Notes under the pieces: model-generated
Database searches by the model: none
What the model saw: the letters and a program-made list of their open reading frames with translations, nothing else
What the model was told of the DNA's origin: nothing
Source of the DNA: Flavobacterium soyangense
Lineage (GTDB): Bacteria > Bacteroidota > Bacteroidia > Flavobacteriales > Flavobacteriaceae
DNA length: 64,000 bases
Reading direction: 5' to 3'
NCBI RefSeq assembly: GCF_015277675.1
Contig: NZ_JADHEC010000005.1
Span: forward strand, 1 to 64,000
Shown here: one piece after another, positions 15,301 to 23,660 of the stretch
How the letters are laid out: each line of letters begins with the position of its first letter
Numbering within the stretch: the first letter of the stretch is position 1
Made by a program: the position numbers and the translations under genes

Positions 15301-15843
15301 ATGCATAAATATAAAATAATAACAATGTCATTTGTTTTTGCGGCAACACTATTTGTAAGCTGCGACAAAAATGACAATACATCTTCACCACAACTTGATT
15401 TTGCGGGTAGTTATGTTCAACAAGATCAAATGGCTCGTCCTGCAATAAACACTGTTTTTATTGCTTCTGGCGCACCTAAAGACGCTTTCAACGCAGCTAT
15501 TCCATCTGCAATGGGTGCTAATTATCAATCTATTTTTCAATCTAGATTATTGGCTTTGAATGCGGGTTACACTACAAATGCGTTAGGTCAAACTGCGGCA
15601 CAATTTACAGGATTGTTGTCAACAGATGTTTTGAATGTTAAGAAAACCGGCAAAACTACTTTTTTTGACGGAACAAATGTATTAACAGGTCGTGCTCTTG
15701 CAGATGATGTTATTGATGTGGAATTGCTATTGATTTTTGGCGGACCAGCCGGGACTTCAAATGCTGGATTAACATCAGATCACGTTAATGCAAATGACAA
15801 AGCTTTTACAGCTTCCTTTCCTTACCTGGCAACAGCCTGGTAA
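15301..15843 (+). CDS. DUF4331-type lipoprotein, C-terminal-half homologue, copy 2
   Basis: A 180-residue lipoprotein with lipobox FVSC (Cys near residue 21) and the same domain as the preceding gene: QQDQMARPAINTVFI, GAPKDAFNAAIPS, TTFFDGTNVLTGRALADDVIDVELLLIFGGP, and the end LATAW. The linker after the cysteine is shorter. Differences from copy 1 are spread along the protein and both frames are intact, so both are under selection to keep the domain. Function unknown; its place between DUF4331 and a TonB receptor suggests surface binding or delivery of a ligand (inference). Confidence 0.85.
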   Translation: MHKYKIITMSFVFAATLFVSCDKNDNTSSPQLDFAGSYVQQDQMARPAINTVFIASGAPKDAFNAAIPSAMGANYQSIFQSRLLALNAGYTTNALGQTAAQFTGLLSTDVLNVKKTGKTTFFDGTNVLTGRALADDVIDVELLLIFGGPAGTSNAGLTSDHVNANDKAFTASFPYLATAW

Positions 15844-15854
15844 AAATAAATTAG

Positions 15855-15884
15855 TCAGAGCGTGTAGTAATGCGCTCTGATTTT
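15855..15884 (+). terminator. Intercistronic hairpin, copy 2
   Basis: TCAGAGCG (15855-15862) pairs perfectly with CGCTCTGA (15873-15880), with a 10-base loop, followed by TTTT. Counterpart of the hairpin at 15240-15270. An ATG at 15870 lies within this hairpin, which argues against it as the start of the next gene. Confidence 0.6.
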
Positions 15885-15899
15885 AATAAAAACAACAAA

Positions 15900-17195
15900 A
15901 TGAAAACAATAAAAACACTATCAACTTTACTATTTACTGCTTTACTGATGTTAAGTTGTAATCAAAAATCAAACAAAATTATTGCTCAAAAAGATTACAA
16001 TAAATATTTAGAAATTAAAGACAATAAATCGAGAGATTTTGCTCAAGGTGAAATTAATTTTTGGCAAAAAAAATACGATAAAGCACCCAATCAAACAAGT
16101 TATTTAAGCCTTATAGCATCCAATTATTCCAAACTTTTTGAAAACACTGGCAATATAAAATACTTGTACAAAGTCGAAGAATTGTTATTGCAAGTTAATA
16201 AAGAATATCACTATCAAGGTGTTGGAAGCATACGTTCACTAGGAAGAAATTATATTTCGCAACATCGTTTTAAAGAAGCTTTGGTGTTGGCAAACAAAGC
16301 ATTGGCTATTGGCGAAGGAATGAAAGAAACGCAAAAATTGCTTTTTGATGTGAATATGGAATTAGGAAATTATACTGATGCCGAGAAAAATTTAAAATAT
16401 CTAAACGACAGTCGCGATTTTGATTATCTCATTCGGGTTTCAAAATGGAATGATCATTTAGGAGATTTAAAAACGGCAATTTCATTAATGGAAAAAGCCC
16501 GTGATATTGCCGAAATAAACGATAATAATTCCTTAAAAATATGGACATATTCCAATCTTGGAGATTTAAACGGTCACGCCGGAAACATTCAAACTTCGTA
16601 TGATTATTATCTAAAAACCCTGGCAGTAGAACCTAACAATAGTTATGCGCTAAAAGGAATTGCTTGGATTGCGTTTTCACACGAAAAAGATACCAAAGAG
16701 GCAAACCGAATTATTGACAACATTTCAAAAAGGCATCATACTCCCGATTTTTATTTGCTAAAAGCTCAAATTGCTGAATATGAGAATGATTTTTTGTCTA
16801 AAAAAACAAACTTGAACGACTATTTTACGATGTTGAATACGATCAATTATGGAGCTATGTATAACAAATACAATACTTTAATTTATGCTGATGATAAAAA
16901 TACGGCTTCAAAAGCACTGGAAATTGCCAAAATAGAGATCGATCACAGACCCACGCCAGATTCTTATGATTTATTAGCCTGGTCGTATTATAATTTGGGC
17001 GATAGCAAAAAAGCATTGGCAATCGAAGAAGAATATGTGGTTGGAAAATCATTTGAACCAAAACTAAATTACCATTTGGCAACTATCTATAAAGCCAATA
17101 ATTTGAATGAAAAAGTTACTCCAATAAAGAAAGAATTACTAAAAAGCACCTTTGAATTAGGGCCTAATTTGGAGAAAAAAATCATAAATCTGTAA
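15900..17195 (+). CDS. TPR-repeat lipoprotein of the DUF4331 operon
   Basis: A 431-residue lipoprotein: signal peptide ending in the lipobox LMLSC (Cys near residue 20), then helical repeats of about 34 residues resembling TPRs through most of its length (for example LVLANKALAIGEGM, TSYDYYLKTLAVEPNNSYALKGIAW). TPR arrays hold protein partners. The ATG at 15900 is chosen because it starts a proper signal peptide, while the in-frame ATG at 15870 falls inside a hairpin. Its stop overlaps the start of the TonB receptor by one base, so the two are translated together. It probably assembles with the receptor or the DUF4331 lipoproteins (inference). Confidence 0.85.
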   Translation: MKTIKTLSTLLFTALLMLSCNQKSNKIIAQKDYNKYLEIKDNKSRDFAQGEINFWQKKYDKAPNQTSYLSLIASNYSKLFENTGNIKYLYKVEELLLQVNKEYHYQGVGSIRSLGRNYISQHRFKEALVLANKALAIGEGMKETQKLLFDVNMELGNYTDAEKNLKYLNDSRDFDYLIRVSKWNDHLGDLKTAISLMEKARDIAEINDNNSLKIWTYSNLGDLNGHAGNIQTSYDYYLKTLAVEPNNSYALKGIAWIAFSHEKDTKEANRIIDNISKRHHTPDFYLLKAQIAEYENDFLSKKTNLNDYFTMLNTINYGAMYNKYNTLIYADDKNTASKALEIAKIEIDHRPTPDSYDLLAWSYYNLGDSKKALAIEEEYVVGKSFEPKLNYHLATIYKANNLNEKVTPIKKELLKSTFELGPNLEKKIINL

Positions 17196-19426
17196 TGAAA
17201 AATTTTTATTCGCTGATAATGTTCCTTTTCTGTTTTTTGGCTCAAAGCCAAATTCAAAAAGGAATTATCAAAGATTCCATTGGTAATCCAATAGAAAACG
17301 CCTATGTTATCAATACCAATTCTCAAAGCCATTCACATACAAATGAGTTTGGAAGTTTTAGTATTGACAAAACCAATAAAGGTGACGTGCTAAAAATTTC
17401 GGCGATTGGTTTTAAAAAAGCTGATTTCATCTTTGAATCCAATGATTTTACCATTGTTTTGCAAGAGGATGTTTATAGTTTAGATCAAGTCATTATTCAG
17501 CCAAAATTGAATGCAATGAATGTGATTTCTAAAATAGATTTGCAAACAGCACCCGTAAATTCCTCGCAAGAAGTTTTACGAAAAGTACCTGGATTATTCA
17601 TAGGGCAACACGCTGGTGGAGGCAAAGCGGAGCAACTTTTTTTGCGTGGGTTTGATATCGATCACGGAACTGATTTGGCAGTTTCAGTAGATGGAATGCC
17701 GGTAAATATGGTTTCTCACGCACATGGGCAAGGCTATGCTGATTTGCATTTTGTGATACCGGAAACCATCGAAAAAATCGATTTTGGCAAAGGGACTTAT
17801 TATGCTAACAAAGGCGATTTTGCCACGGCTGGTTACGTTTCTTTTATCACAAAAGAAAAAATCAACAACAATTATATCAGTGTTGAAGCAGGACAATTCA
17901 ATACTTTTAAAACCGTAGGGCTTTTCAATTTATTGGATAAACAAAAAAAACAAAACGCCTATTTTGCAACCGAATATATTATGACAAACGGGCCTTTTGA
18001 CTCGCCACAAAATTTTAAACGCATCAATTTATTTGGGAAATACACGAGTGTTTTAGCTGATAACACAAAATTTTCGGTAAACGTTTCGCATTTTACAAGC
18101 AAATGGGATGCTTCGGGTCAAATACCGCAACGATTAATCGATGCGGGTTTAATTTCAAGATTTGGAGCCGTTGACAACACCGAAGGTGGAAAAACATCAA
18201 GGTCGAATATCAATATTTCATTGGTTAAACCAATAAGCGAATCCACTTTTTTGAAGGCAAACGCTTTTTATTCGAACTATAATTTTGAGTTGTATTCTAA
18301 TTTTACCTTTTTTCTGGAAGACCCAATAAACGGTGATCAAATCCGTCAGAAAGAAAGCCGGAATATTTTTGGTTTAAACACAGAATTGAATAAAAAAGCA
18401 ACAAATGCAAATTTTCAATTGGGTTTTGGTTTGCGAAATGACGCTACACAAAACACTGAATTATCGCATACAGCGCAGCGTTACACAACTTTGAATACTT
18501 TAAAATTAGGAAATATTGATCAAACTAACATTTTTTCATATGCAAATGCTGAATTCGATTTTGGAAAATTAAAAATTAATCCAGCCTTACGATTCGATTA
18601 TTTTAAGTTTGAATACCAAGATAAATTAGCTGCAAATTACAGCACCAAAACCGTGGATAAAGTAAAATTTTCGCCAAAACTGAATTTTATTTTTACTCAA
18701 AATAACAATCTGCAATTCTATTTAAAATCAGGTTTTGGATTTCATTCAAATGATACAAGAGTTGTGGTTGCCAATGAAGGGAAAGACCCGAGAGCTTTGC
18801 TCGAACAGGCGAAGCAAATTTTACCAACCGCTTTTGGAACCGATTTAGGAATAATTGCCAAACCATTTCCAAAATTAATACTTAATGGTGCTCTTTGGAT
18901 TTTGAATTTACAAGAAGAACTGGTTTATGTTGGCGATGCTGCAACAGTTGAGATTTCGGGAAGGACAAAACGTATGGGAGCTGATTTTGGTTTGCGGTAT
19001 CAGTTCACAGATTATTTCTTTTTTGACACAGATGTAAATTATACTTACGCCAGAAGCATTGATGCGCCAAAGGGACAAAATTATATTCCGCTAGCACCAG
19101 ATTTGACTGCAACTGCGGGTTTAAACAGTAGTAAATACAATGGATTCTCGGGAGGATTTCATTTTAGATATTTAAAATCGAGACCAGCAAACGAAGACAA
19201 TTCTATAGTGGCTAAAGGATATATGGTTTCTGATGTGAATTTAAATTATGAGTATAAAAACGTGACATTTGGATTCACAGCCGAAAATGTTTTTAATGCA
19301 AAATGGAATGAAACGCAATTTGCTACAGAATCAAGACTAAAAAATGAATCGCAAAGTGTTGAAGAAATTCACTTTACACCTGGAACGCCATTTTTTTTGA
19401 AAGCAAAAATTGCGTATAGGTTTTAA
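17195..19426 (+). CDS. TonB-dependent outer-membrane receptor
   Basis: A 743-residue receptor: signal peptide (1-18), a carboxypeptidase-like beta domain common in Bacteroidota receptors (about 20-90), a plug domain (about 105-215) and a 22-strand barrel ending in the aromatic-rich LKAKIAYRF. The plug contains a histidine-rich stretch (DIDHGTDLAVSVDGMPVNMV followed by SHAHGQGYADLHF), which could contact a metal or metal complex; that is inference, and the ligand is not known. It is the last gene of the DUF4331 operon, with one-base overlap with the TPR gene. The divergent sigma / anti-sigma pair may control it. It is not a SusC-type protein, as it is too short and has no SusD partner. Confidence 0.92.
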   Translation: MKNFYSLIMFLFCFLAQSQIQKGIIKDSIGNPIENAYVINTNSQSHSHTNEFGSFSIDKTNKGDVLKISAIGFKKADFIFESNDFTIVLQEDVYSLDQVIIQPKLNAMNVISKIDLQTAPVNSSQEVLRKVPGLFIGQHAGGGKAEQLFLRGFDIDHGTDLAVSVDGMPVNMVSHAHGQGYADLHFVIPETIEKIDFGKGTYYANKGDFATAGYVSFITKEKINNNYISVEAGQFNTFKTVGLFNLLDKQKKQNAYFATEYIMTNGPFDSPQNFKRINLFGKYTSVLADNTKFSVNVSHFTSKWDASGQIPQRLIDAGLISRFGAVDNTEGGKTSRSNINISLVKPISESTFLKANAFYSNYNFELYSNFTFFLEDPINGDQIRQKESRNIFGLNTELNKKATNANFQLGFGLRNDATQNTELSHTAQRYTTLNTLKLGNIDQTNIFSYANAEFDFGKLKINPALRFDYFKFEYQDKLAANYSTKTVDKVKFSPKLNFIFTQNNNLQFYLKSGFGFHSNDTRVVVANEGKDPRALLEQAKQILPTAFGTDLGIIAKPFPKLILNGALWILNLQEELVYVGDAATVEISGRTKRMGADFGLRYQFTDYFFFDTDVNYTYARSIDAPKGQNYIPLAPDLTATAGLNSSKYNGFSGGFHFRYLKSRPANEDNSIVAKGYMVSDVNLNYEYKNVTFGFTAENVFNAKWNETQFATESRLKNESQSVEEIHFTPGTPFFLKAKIAYRF

Positions 19427-19499
19427 TTTAATTTGGTTGGTTTTTTGTTTGATAATAGAAACTTCATTTGATAGTTGTCGTATCTATTGTTTTTGTTTT

Positions 19500-19536
19500 G
19501 AAGCCCAATTGTTTATGATTGGGCTTCATTTTTTAA
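19500..19536 (+). terminator. Rho-independent terminator of the DUF4331-TonB operon
   Basis: A 10-bp perfect stem GAAGCCCAAT / ATTGGGCTTC (19500-19509, 19518-19527), loop of eight, then a T-run. Confidence 0.88.
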
Positions 19537-19610
19537 TATTATTAAAACTTTAGGAATTGTTTTAGTGTTTGAAAATTCATTTTAACTAATTTTATAAAAA
19601 ATTTAATCCA

Positions 19611-20183
19611 ATGAAAAACGTATTTATTATTGCTTGCGGAATATTCCTTTTATGGACAATCCAAAGTCAAAGTCAAAATAACAAAACTATACCCACAATG
19701 CAAAAACAGACTATTTATCAGTTTCAAGTTGAAGATTTATCAGGAAAAAAATTCGATTTTGCTTCTTTGAAAGGAAAAAAAATAATGATTGTAAACACCG
19801 CTTCAAAATGTGGATTAACGCCACAATACAAAGAATTGGAAGCAATTTACAAACAATATAACGATAAAAATTTTGTTATTGTTGGCTTTCCAGCCAATAA
19901 TTTTGCCTCACAAGAACCAGGAACCAATAAAGAAATTGCAGCTTTTTGTCAATTGAATTATGGAGTAACTTTTCCAATGATGGACAAGGTTTCAGTAAAA
20001 GGAAATGATATGTGTGCAGTTTATCAATTCCTTACGCAAAAATCCAAAAACGGATTACAAGACAGTGAAGTTGAGTGGAATTTCCAAAAATATCTTTTAA
20101 ACGAACAAGGGGAATTGGTAAAAGTAATTTCTCCAAGAACATTACCTAATGATCCTGAAATACTGAATTGGATTAAAGGATAA
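19611..20183 (+). CDS. Glutathione peroxidase family protein, secreted
   Basis: A 190-residue thiol peroxidase that reduces hydrogen peroxide or lipid peroxides, probably with thioredoxin-like donors. An N-terminal hydrophobic segment (3-20) suggests export. The peroxidatic Cys lies in NTASKCGLTPQY (about residue 70), with the conserved Gln in FASQEPGT and Trp-Asn in VEWNFQKY. A further Cys in AAFCQLNYGVTFP is a likely resolving residue, as in two-Cys members. The usual Cys in the NQ loop is Ala here (GFPANNF). It is a single gene after a strong terminator. Confidence 0.92.
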   Translation: MKNVFIIACGIFLLWTIQSQSQNNKTIPTMQKQTIYQFQVEDLSGKKFDFASLKGKKIMIVNTASKCGLTPQYKELEAIYKQYNDKNFVIVGFPANNFASQEPGTNKEIAAFCQLNYGVTFPMMDKVSVKGNDMCAVYQFLTQKSKNGLQDSEVEWNFQKYLLNEQGELVKVISPRTLPNDPEILNWIKG

Positions 20184-20232
20184 TATTCTATAAACAATAA
20201 TTTGAAATGAGATTTTCGAGAAACTGGAAATC

Positions 20233-21180
20233 TCATTTTTCGTTTTTAAAAATAGCAGCAACAGCCGCCTCATAATTTCGGATACTCTGCGCTTTTTTTA
20301 TTTGTTTCAACACTTTGTGAGGATTTAAAAATGTAGCCGAAAAGTATTCCCATAAATGGTACATTTTTAATAAAATATGGGTTTGTCCAGACAAGGATTC
20401 ACTATAAATTGCATATAAAGTATCATGAAATTCACGGAACAGATCCATTTTGTTTTCAGGATATTCAAATGAATTACTTCGTATCATACTCGGCAAAAAA
20501 GGATCTGAAATCAATCCTCGCCCAATCATCCAGTGGTCAATACTTGGAAAACGTTGCTGCATTTCGTGAAATTTTGCCACCGAAGTAATGTCGCCATTGT
20601 AATATAATTTGTGGATCGTGTTGTCGATGCAGAGTTGAAACGCATCCAGATTAACGCCTCCTTTATACAATTGTTTACCAATGCGGGCGTGAATGGCAAT
20701 ATTCTTAATGGGATATTTATCTAAAATGGGCAAAACATCCAAAATTTCTTCGCTATTTTCATAACCCAGACGCATTTTCATAGATACGATAATGTCAGAT
20801 TCAGAATGGGCTCTCTCCAAAATGTGATTTATTTTCTCTGGATTACTGATTAACCCCGAGCCCATTCCTGATTTGGTAACCATTGGATAAGGACAGCCTA
20901 AATTCCAATTTAATTCTTTATATCCCAATTCTTGAACATATTTTGCCACAAATAAAAATTCCTCGGCATCGTTTGTAATCACTTGCGGAATTACTTCTAA
21001 ACCCATATTATTTTCAGGAAGCAGGTCACGTTCATACGAGGGTTTAATTTCCAGTTTTCCGTTCAAGCGAATATAAGGAGAATAATAGGTATCGATTCCA
21101 CCAAAAAGCTTGTTTTGGGCATTTCGAAAACGAAAATCTGTAAATCCTTGTAAAGGCGATGAGAGTAGGGTAAAGTCCAT
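20233..21180 (-). CDS. tRNA-dihydrouridine synthase family protein
   Basis: A 315-residue flavoenzyme that reduces specific uridines in the tRNA D loop using FMN and NADPH. The TIM barrel opens with LLSSPLQGFTDFRFR. The catalytic Cys is in NWNLGCPYP, followed by the conserved KSGMGSGLI. FMN-phosphate contacts are expected in SMKMRLGYE and HARIGKQLYKG, and further on in YYNGDI and MIGRGLISDPFL. A helical C-terminal domain completes the length typical of the family. It resembles DusC-type enzymes more than DusB, but the target uridine is not certain. Confidence 0.9.
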   Translation of the reverse strand: MDFTLLSSPLQGFTDFRFRNAQNKLFGGIDTYYSPYIRLNGKLEIKPSYERDLLPENNMGLEVIPQVITNDAEEFLFVAKYVQELGYKELNWNLGCPYPMVTKSGMGSGLISNPEKINHILERAHSESDIIVSMKMRLGYENSEEILDVLPILDKYPIKNIAIHARIGKQLYKGGVNLDAFQLCIDNTIHKLYYNGDITSVAKFHEMQQRFPSIDHWMIGRGLISDPFLPSMIRSNSFEYPENKMDLFREFHDTLYAIYSESLSGQTHILLKMYHLWEYFSATFLNPHKVLKQIKKAQSIRNYEAAVAAIFKNEK

Positions 21181-21264
21181 GGTATTTGTAAAGGTGCGAA
21201 TATAGGTTACTTTTAGAAGTTAAGGTTTACTTAAAAAGATTATGTTTTTTAGCAACATTTAATT

Positions 21265-21762
21265 TTACTCCAAAATCAATTGCATAAAAACCGAATCCAG
21301 CCAACGGTCAAATTTATAACCCGACTCCTTGATGATTCCCACAGTTTTAAAACCAAACTTCTCATGAAATTCCACACTGCTTTGATTTTCCGAATCGATA
21401 ACGGCAATCATAGTATGAAGTTTTTGCTTTCGGGCTAAAAAAATTAATTCTTGAAGCAATAATTTTCCAATGCCTTTGCCATAAAAATTTTCGTTTACGT
21501 AAACGGAATGTTCTACCGTAAATTTATACGCTTCCCGAAATCGAAACTCGCTGTACATACCAAAACCTAACACTTGGCCATCCAATTCAGCAACAATTAC
21601 GGGAAATTTTTTACTTATTTTTTCCTTTAATATAGCGAGTTGCTGTTCATAGCTTCTAATATTGTAATCATACAAAGCTGTCGAATATAAAATGTTATGA
21701 TTGATGATGTCCAAAATAGCTTGGGTATCTTCAGTTTGGTAAGGTCTAATTTGGATTTCCAT
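21265..21762 (-). CDS. GNAT-family N-acetyltransferase (phosphinothricin acetyltransferase-like)
   Basis: A 165-residue acyltransferase with the GNAT fold: beta strands around LGFGMYSEFR, the acetyl-CoA loop in ENFYGKGIGKLLLQEL (Q/R-x-x-G-x-G/A, here YGKGIG) near residue 94-110, and a conserved NQSSVEFHEKFGFKTVG near the C-terminus, as in the Pat/YncA-like subgroup that acetylates amino groups of amino-acid analogues. The natural substrate is unknown. It is transcribed with or near the Dus gene on the minus strand. Confidence 0.88.
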   Translation of the reverse strand: MEIQIRPYQTEDTQAILDIINHNILYSTALYDYNIRSYEQQLAILKEKISKKFPVIVAELDGQVLGFGMYSEFRFREAYKFTVEHSVYVNENFYGKGIGKLLLQELIFLARKQKLHTMIAVIDSENQSSVEFHEKFGFKTVGIIKESGYKFDRWLDSVFMQLILE

Positions 21763-21832
21763 TCTTTAAAATATTTCTCTTCAAAAGTAAGAAAAAGTTG
21801 TTCAAATTGAATGAATCCGATTAGCAAGTTTG

Positions 21833-21840
21833 TAACTTTG
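21833..21840 (+). promoter_or_regulatory. Candidate -7 promoter element for menD
   Basis: TAACTTTG matches TAnnTTTG, with a TTG 23 bases upstream (21807-21809) as a possible -33 box. The ATG is about 60 bases downstream. Confidence 0.5.
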
Positions 21841-21903
21841 CTTATATTGAAGTTTTCAACAATTTCGAAACTTCTAGACCTTAAAACTTTAAACTAAAAT
21901 CTA

Positions 21904-23565
21904 ATGATTTATCCCAAAATACCTTTAGCGCAAAGCATCATCCAAATTTGCCTTGACAAGGGAATAAAAAACATCGTAATTTCTCCCGGTTCCCGTAATG
22001 CCCCGTTGACCATAGGTTTTGTAAACAATCCTGAATTCAATTGTTACAGTATTGCTGATGAGCGTTGTGCGGGTTTTTTTGCACTGGGAATTGCCCAACA
22101 AACCCAGAAACCCGTTGCTGTGGTTTGCACATCGGGATCGGCATTATTGAATTATTATCCGGCTTTTGCAGAAGCGTTTTATAGTCAGATTCCGCTAATT
22201 GTAATCTCTGCTGACAGACCCCAAAGTAAAATTGATATTGGCGACGGACAAACTATTCGTCAGGAAAATGTATTTAAAAATCATTCGCTTTATAATGCCA
22301 ATTTAATCGAAGAAGTTTCTGTTGAAAATGATTTGAAAATAAATCACGCCATCAATAAGGCTTTCGCCAAAAAAGGCCCGGTTCACATCAATGCGCCTTT
22401 TGAGGAACCTTTGTATCAAACGGTTTCCAAATTAGATGTCGATGTTACCATCTCAGCTTTTCCCAGAGAAAAAAAGAAAATATCTATAGATGATATTATT
22501 GAATATACCAATATTTGGAATGCTTCAAAAAAGAAATTGATATTGGTTGGAGAAAACAGACCTAATGAAATCGATGCTAAAATCATAGATTTATTGGCTA
22601 ATGATGATTCGATTGTCGTAATGACCGAAACTACTTCGAATCTTCATCATCCATTATTTTTGAATAACATCGACACGATTATTACCCCTTTTTCGAAGAA
22701 AGATTTCAAGAATTTTCAGCCGGATATTCTGATTACTTTTGGAGGAATGGTGGTTTCTAAAAGAATTAAAGCCTTTTTGCGAGAATACAAACCAAAGCAT
22801 CATTGGCACATTGACCAATTGAGAGGTTATGATACTTTTGGTGGTTTGACGAAACATTTTAAGGTGAAACCTAATCTTTTTTTCAATCAATTTTTGCATT
22901 TTACCATTCCTATTCGAAGCAATTATCGCTCTACTTTTGAGAAAATTGTAACTTTAAGAAAATCAAGGCATCGCGAATATTTTGACAAAATTCCATTTTC
23001 GGATTTCAAGGTTTTTGGAGAAGTTCTTCCTTCCTTGCCTGAGGATTGTATGTTGCATTTAGGAAACAGTTCGGCGATTAGATATACTCAATTATTCGAT
23101 ATAAACCCTTCGATTCAGGTGTTTTGCAACAGAGGAACCAGCGGAATCGATGGCAGTACATCAACAGCAATTGGTGCGGCTGTTGCCAATAAAAAACAGA
23201 CGGTTTTAATCACTGGCGATATTGGTTTTCTGTATGACAGTAATGCTTTGTGGAACGAATATACTCCAAAGAATTTCAAGATTATTCTAATCAATAATGG
23301 AGGAGGCGGAATCTTTAGAATTTTGCCTGGTCACGAAGAAACACCGGTTTTTAATAAATTTTTCGAAACTTCGCATTGCTTAACTGCTGAACCATTGGCA
23401 AAAATGTATGGTTTTGAATATAAAATTGCCAGTGACGAAGCGAGTTTAACTAAAAACTTGAAGGCTTTTTATGCACATAACGATAAACCGGGTATTTTGG
23501 AAATTTTTACACCAACCAGAGAAAACAACAAAATTTTGTTGCAGTATTTCCAGCAGTTATCGTAA
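21904..23565 (+). CDS. menD: 2-succinyl-5-enolpyruvyl-6-hydroxy-3-cyclohexene-1-carboxylate synthase
   Basis: A 553-residue thiamine diphosphate enzyme that joins isochorismate and 2-oxoglutarate in menaquinone synthesis. N-terminal signature: VISPGSRNAPLTIGF (about 25-40) and ADERCAGFFALGIAQ; a middle segment with SADRPQSKIDIGDGQTIRQ; C-terminal thiamine-binding part with GTSGIDGSTSTAIGAA and ITGDIGFLYDSNALW. The length is typical. It is the first menaquinone gene in the window; the others (menB, menA, menC) lie 4-9 kb downstream, separated by cydAB and other genes. Confidence 0.95.
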   Translation: MIYPKIPLAQSIIQICLDKGIKNIVISPGSRNAPLTIGFVNNPEFNCYSIADERCAGFFALGIAQQTQKPVAVVCTSGSALLNYYPAFAEAFYSQIPLIVISADRPQSKIDIGDGQTIRQENVFKNHSLYNANLIEEVSVENDLKINHAINKAFAKKGPVHINAPFEEPLYQTVSKLDVDVTISAFPREKKKISIDDIIEYTNIWNASKKKLILVGENRPNEIDAKIIDLLANDDSIVVMTETTSNLHHPLFLNNIDTIITPFSKKDFKNFQPDILITFGGMVVSKRIKAFLREYKPKHHWHIDQLRGYDTFGGLTKHFKVKPNLFFNQFLHFTIPIRSNYRSTFEKIVTLRKSRHREYFDKIPFSDFKVFGEVLPSLPEDCMLHLGNSSAIRYTQLFDINPSIQVFCNRGTSGIDGSTSTAIGAAVANKKQTVLITGDIGFLYDSNALWNEYTPKNFKIILINNGGGGIFRILPGHEETPVFNKFFETSHCLTAEPLAKMYGFEYKIASDEASLTKNLKAFYAHNDKPGILEIFTPTRENNKILLQYFQQLS

Positions 23566-23634
23566 CCTTTTTTTAAAATTTTTAATTAATAGTTATTTAA
23601 CAAATGTTCCAATTTCATTGTTATTTTTGTTAAC

Positions 23635-23642
23635 TAAATTTG
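23635..23642 (+). promoter_or_regulatory. Candidate -7 promoter element for cydAB
   Basis: TAAATTTG fits TAnnTTTG and lies 18 bases before the cydA start codon, giving a very short leader. No clear -33 box. Confidence 0.4.
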
Positions 23643-23660
23643 TTGTAAAATTAATCGATT

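Noticed and set aside
15870..15899. Start of the TPR lipoprotein at ATG 15870
   Set aside because: The codon lies in an intercistronic hairpin and would put ten polar residues before a typical lipoprotein signal.
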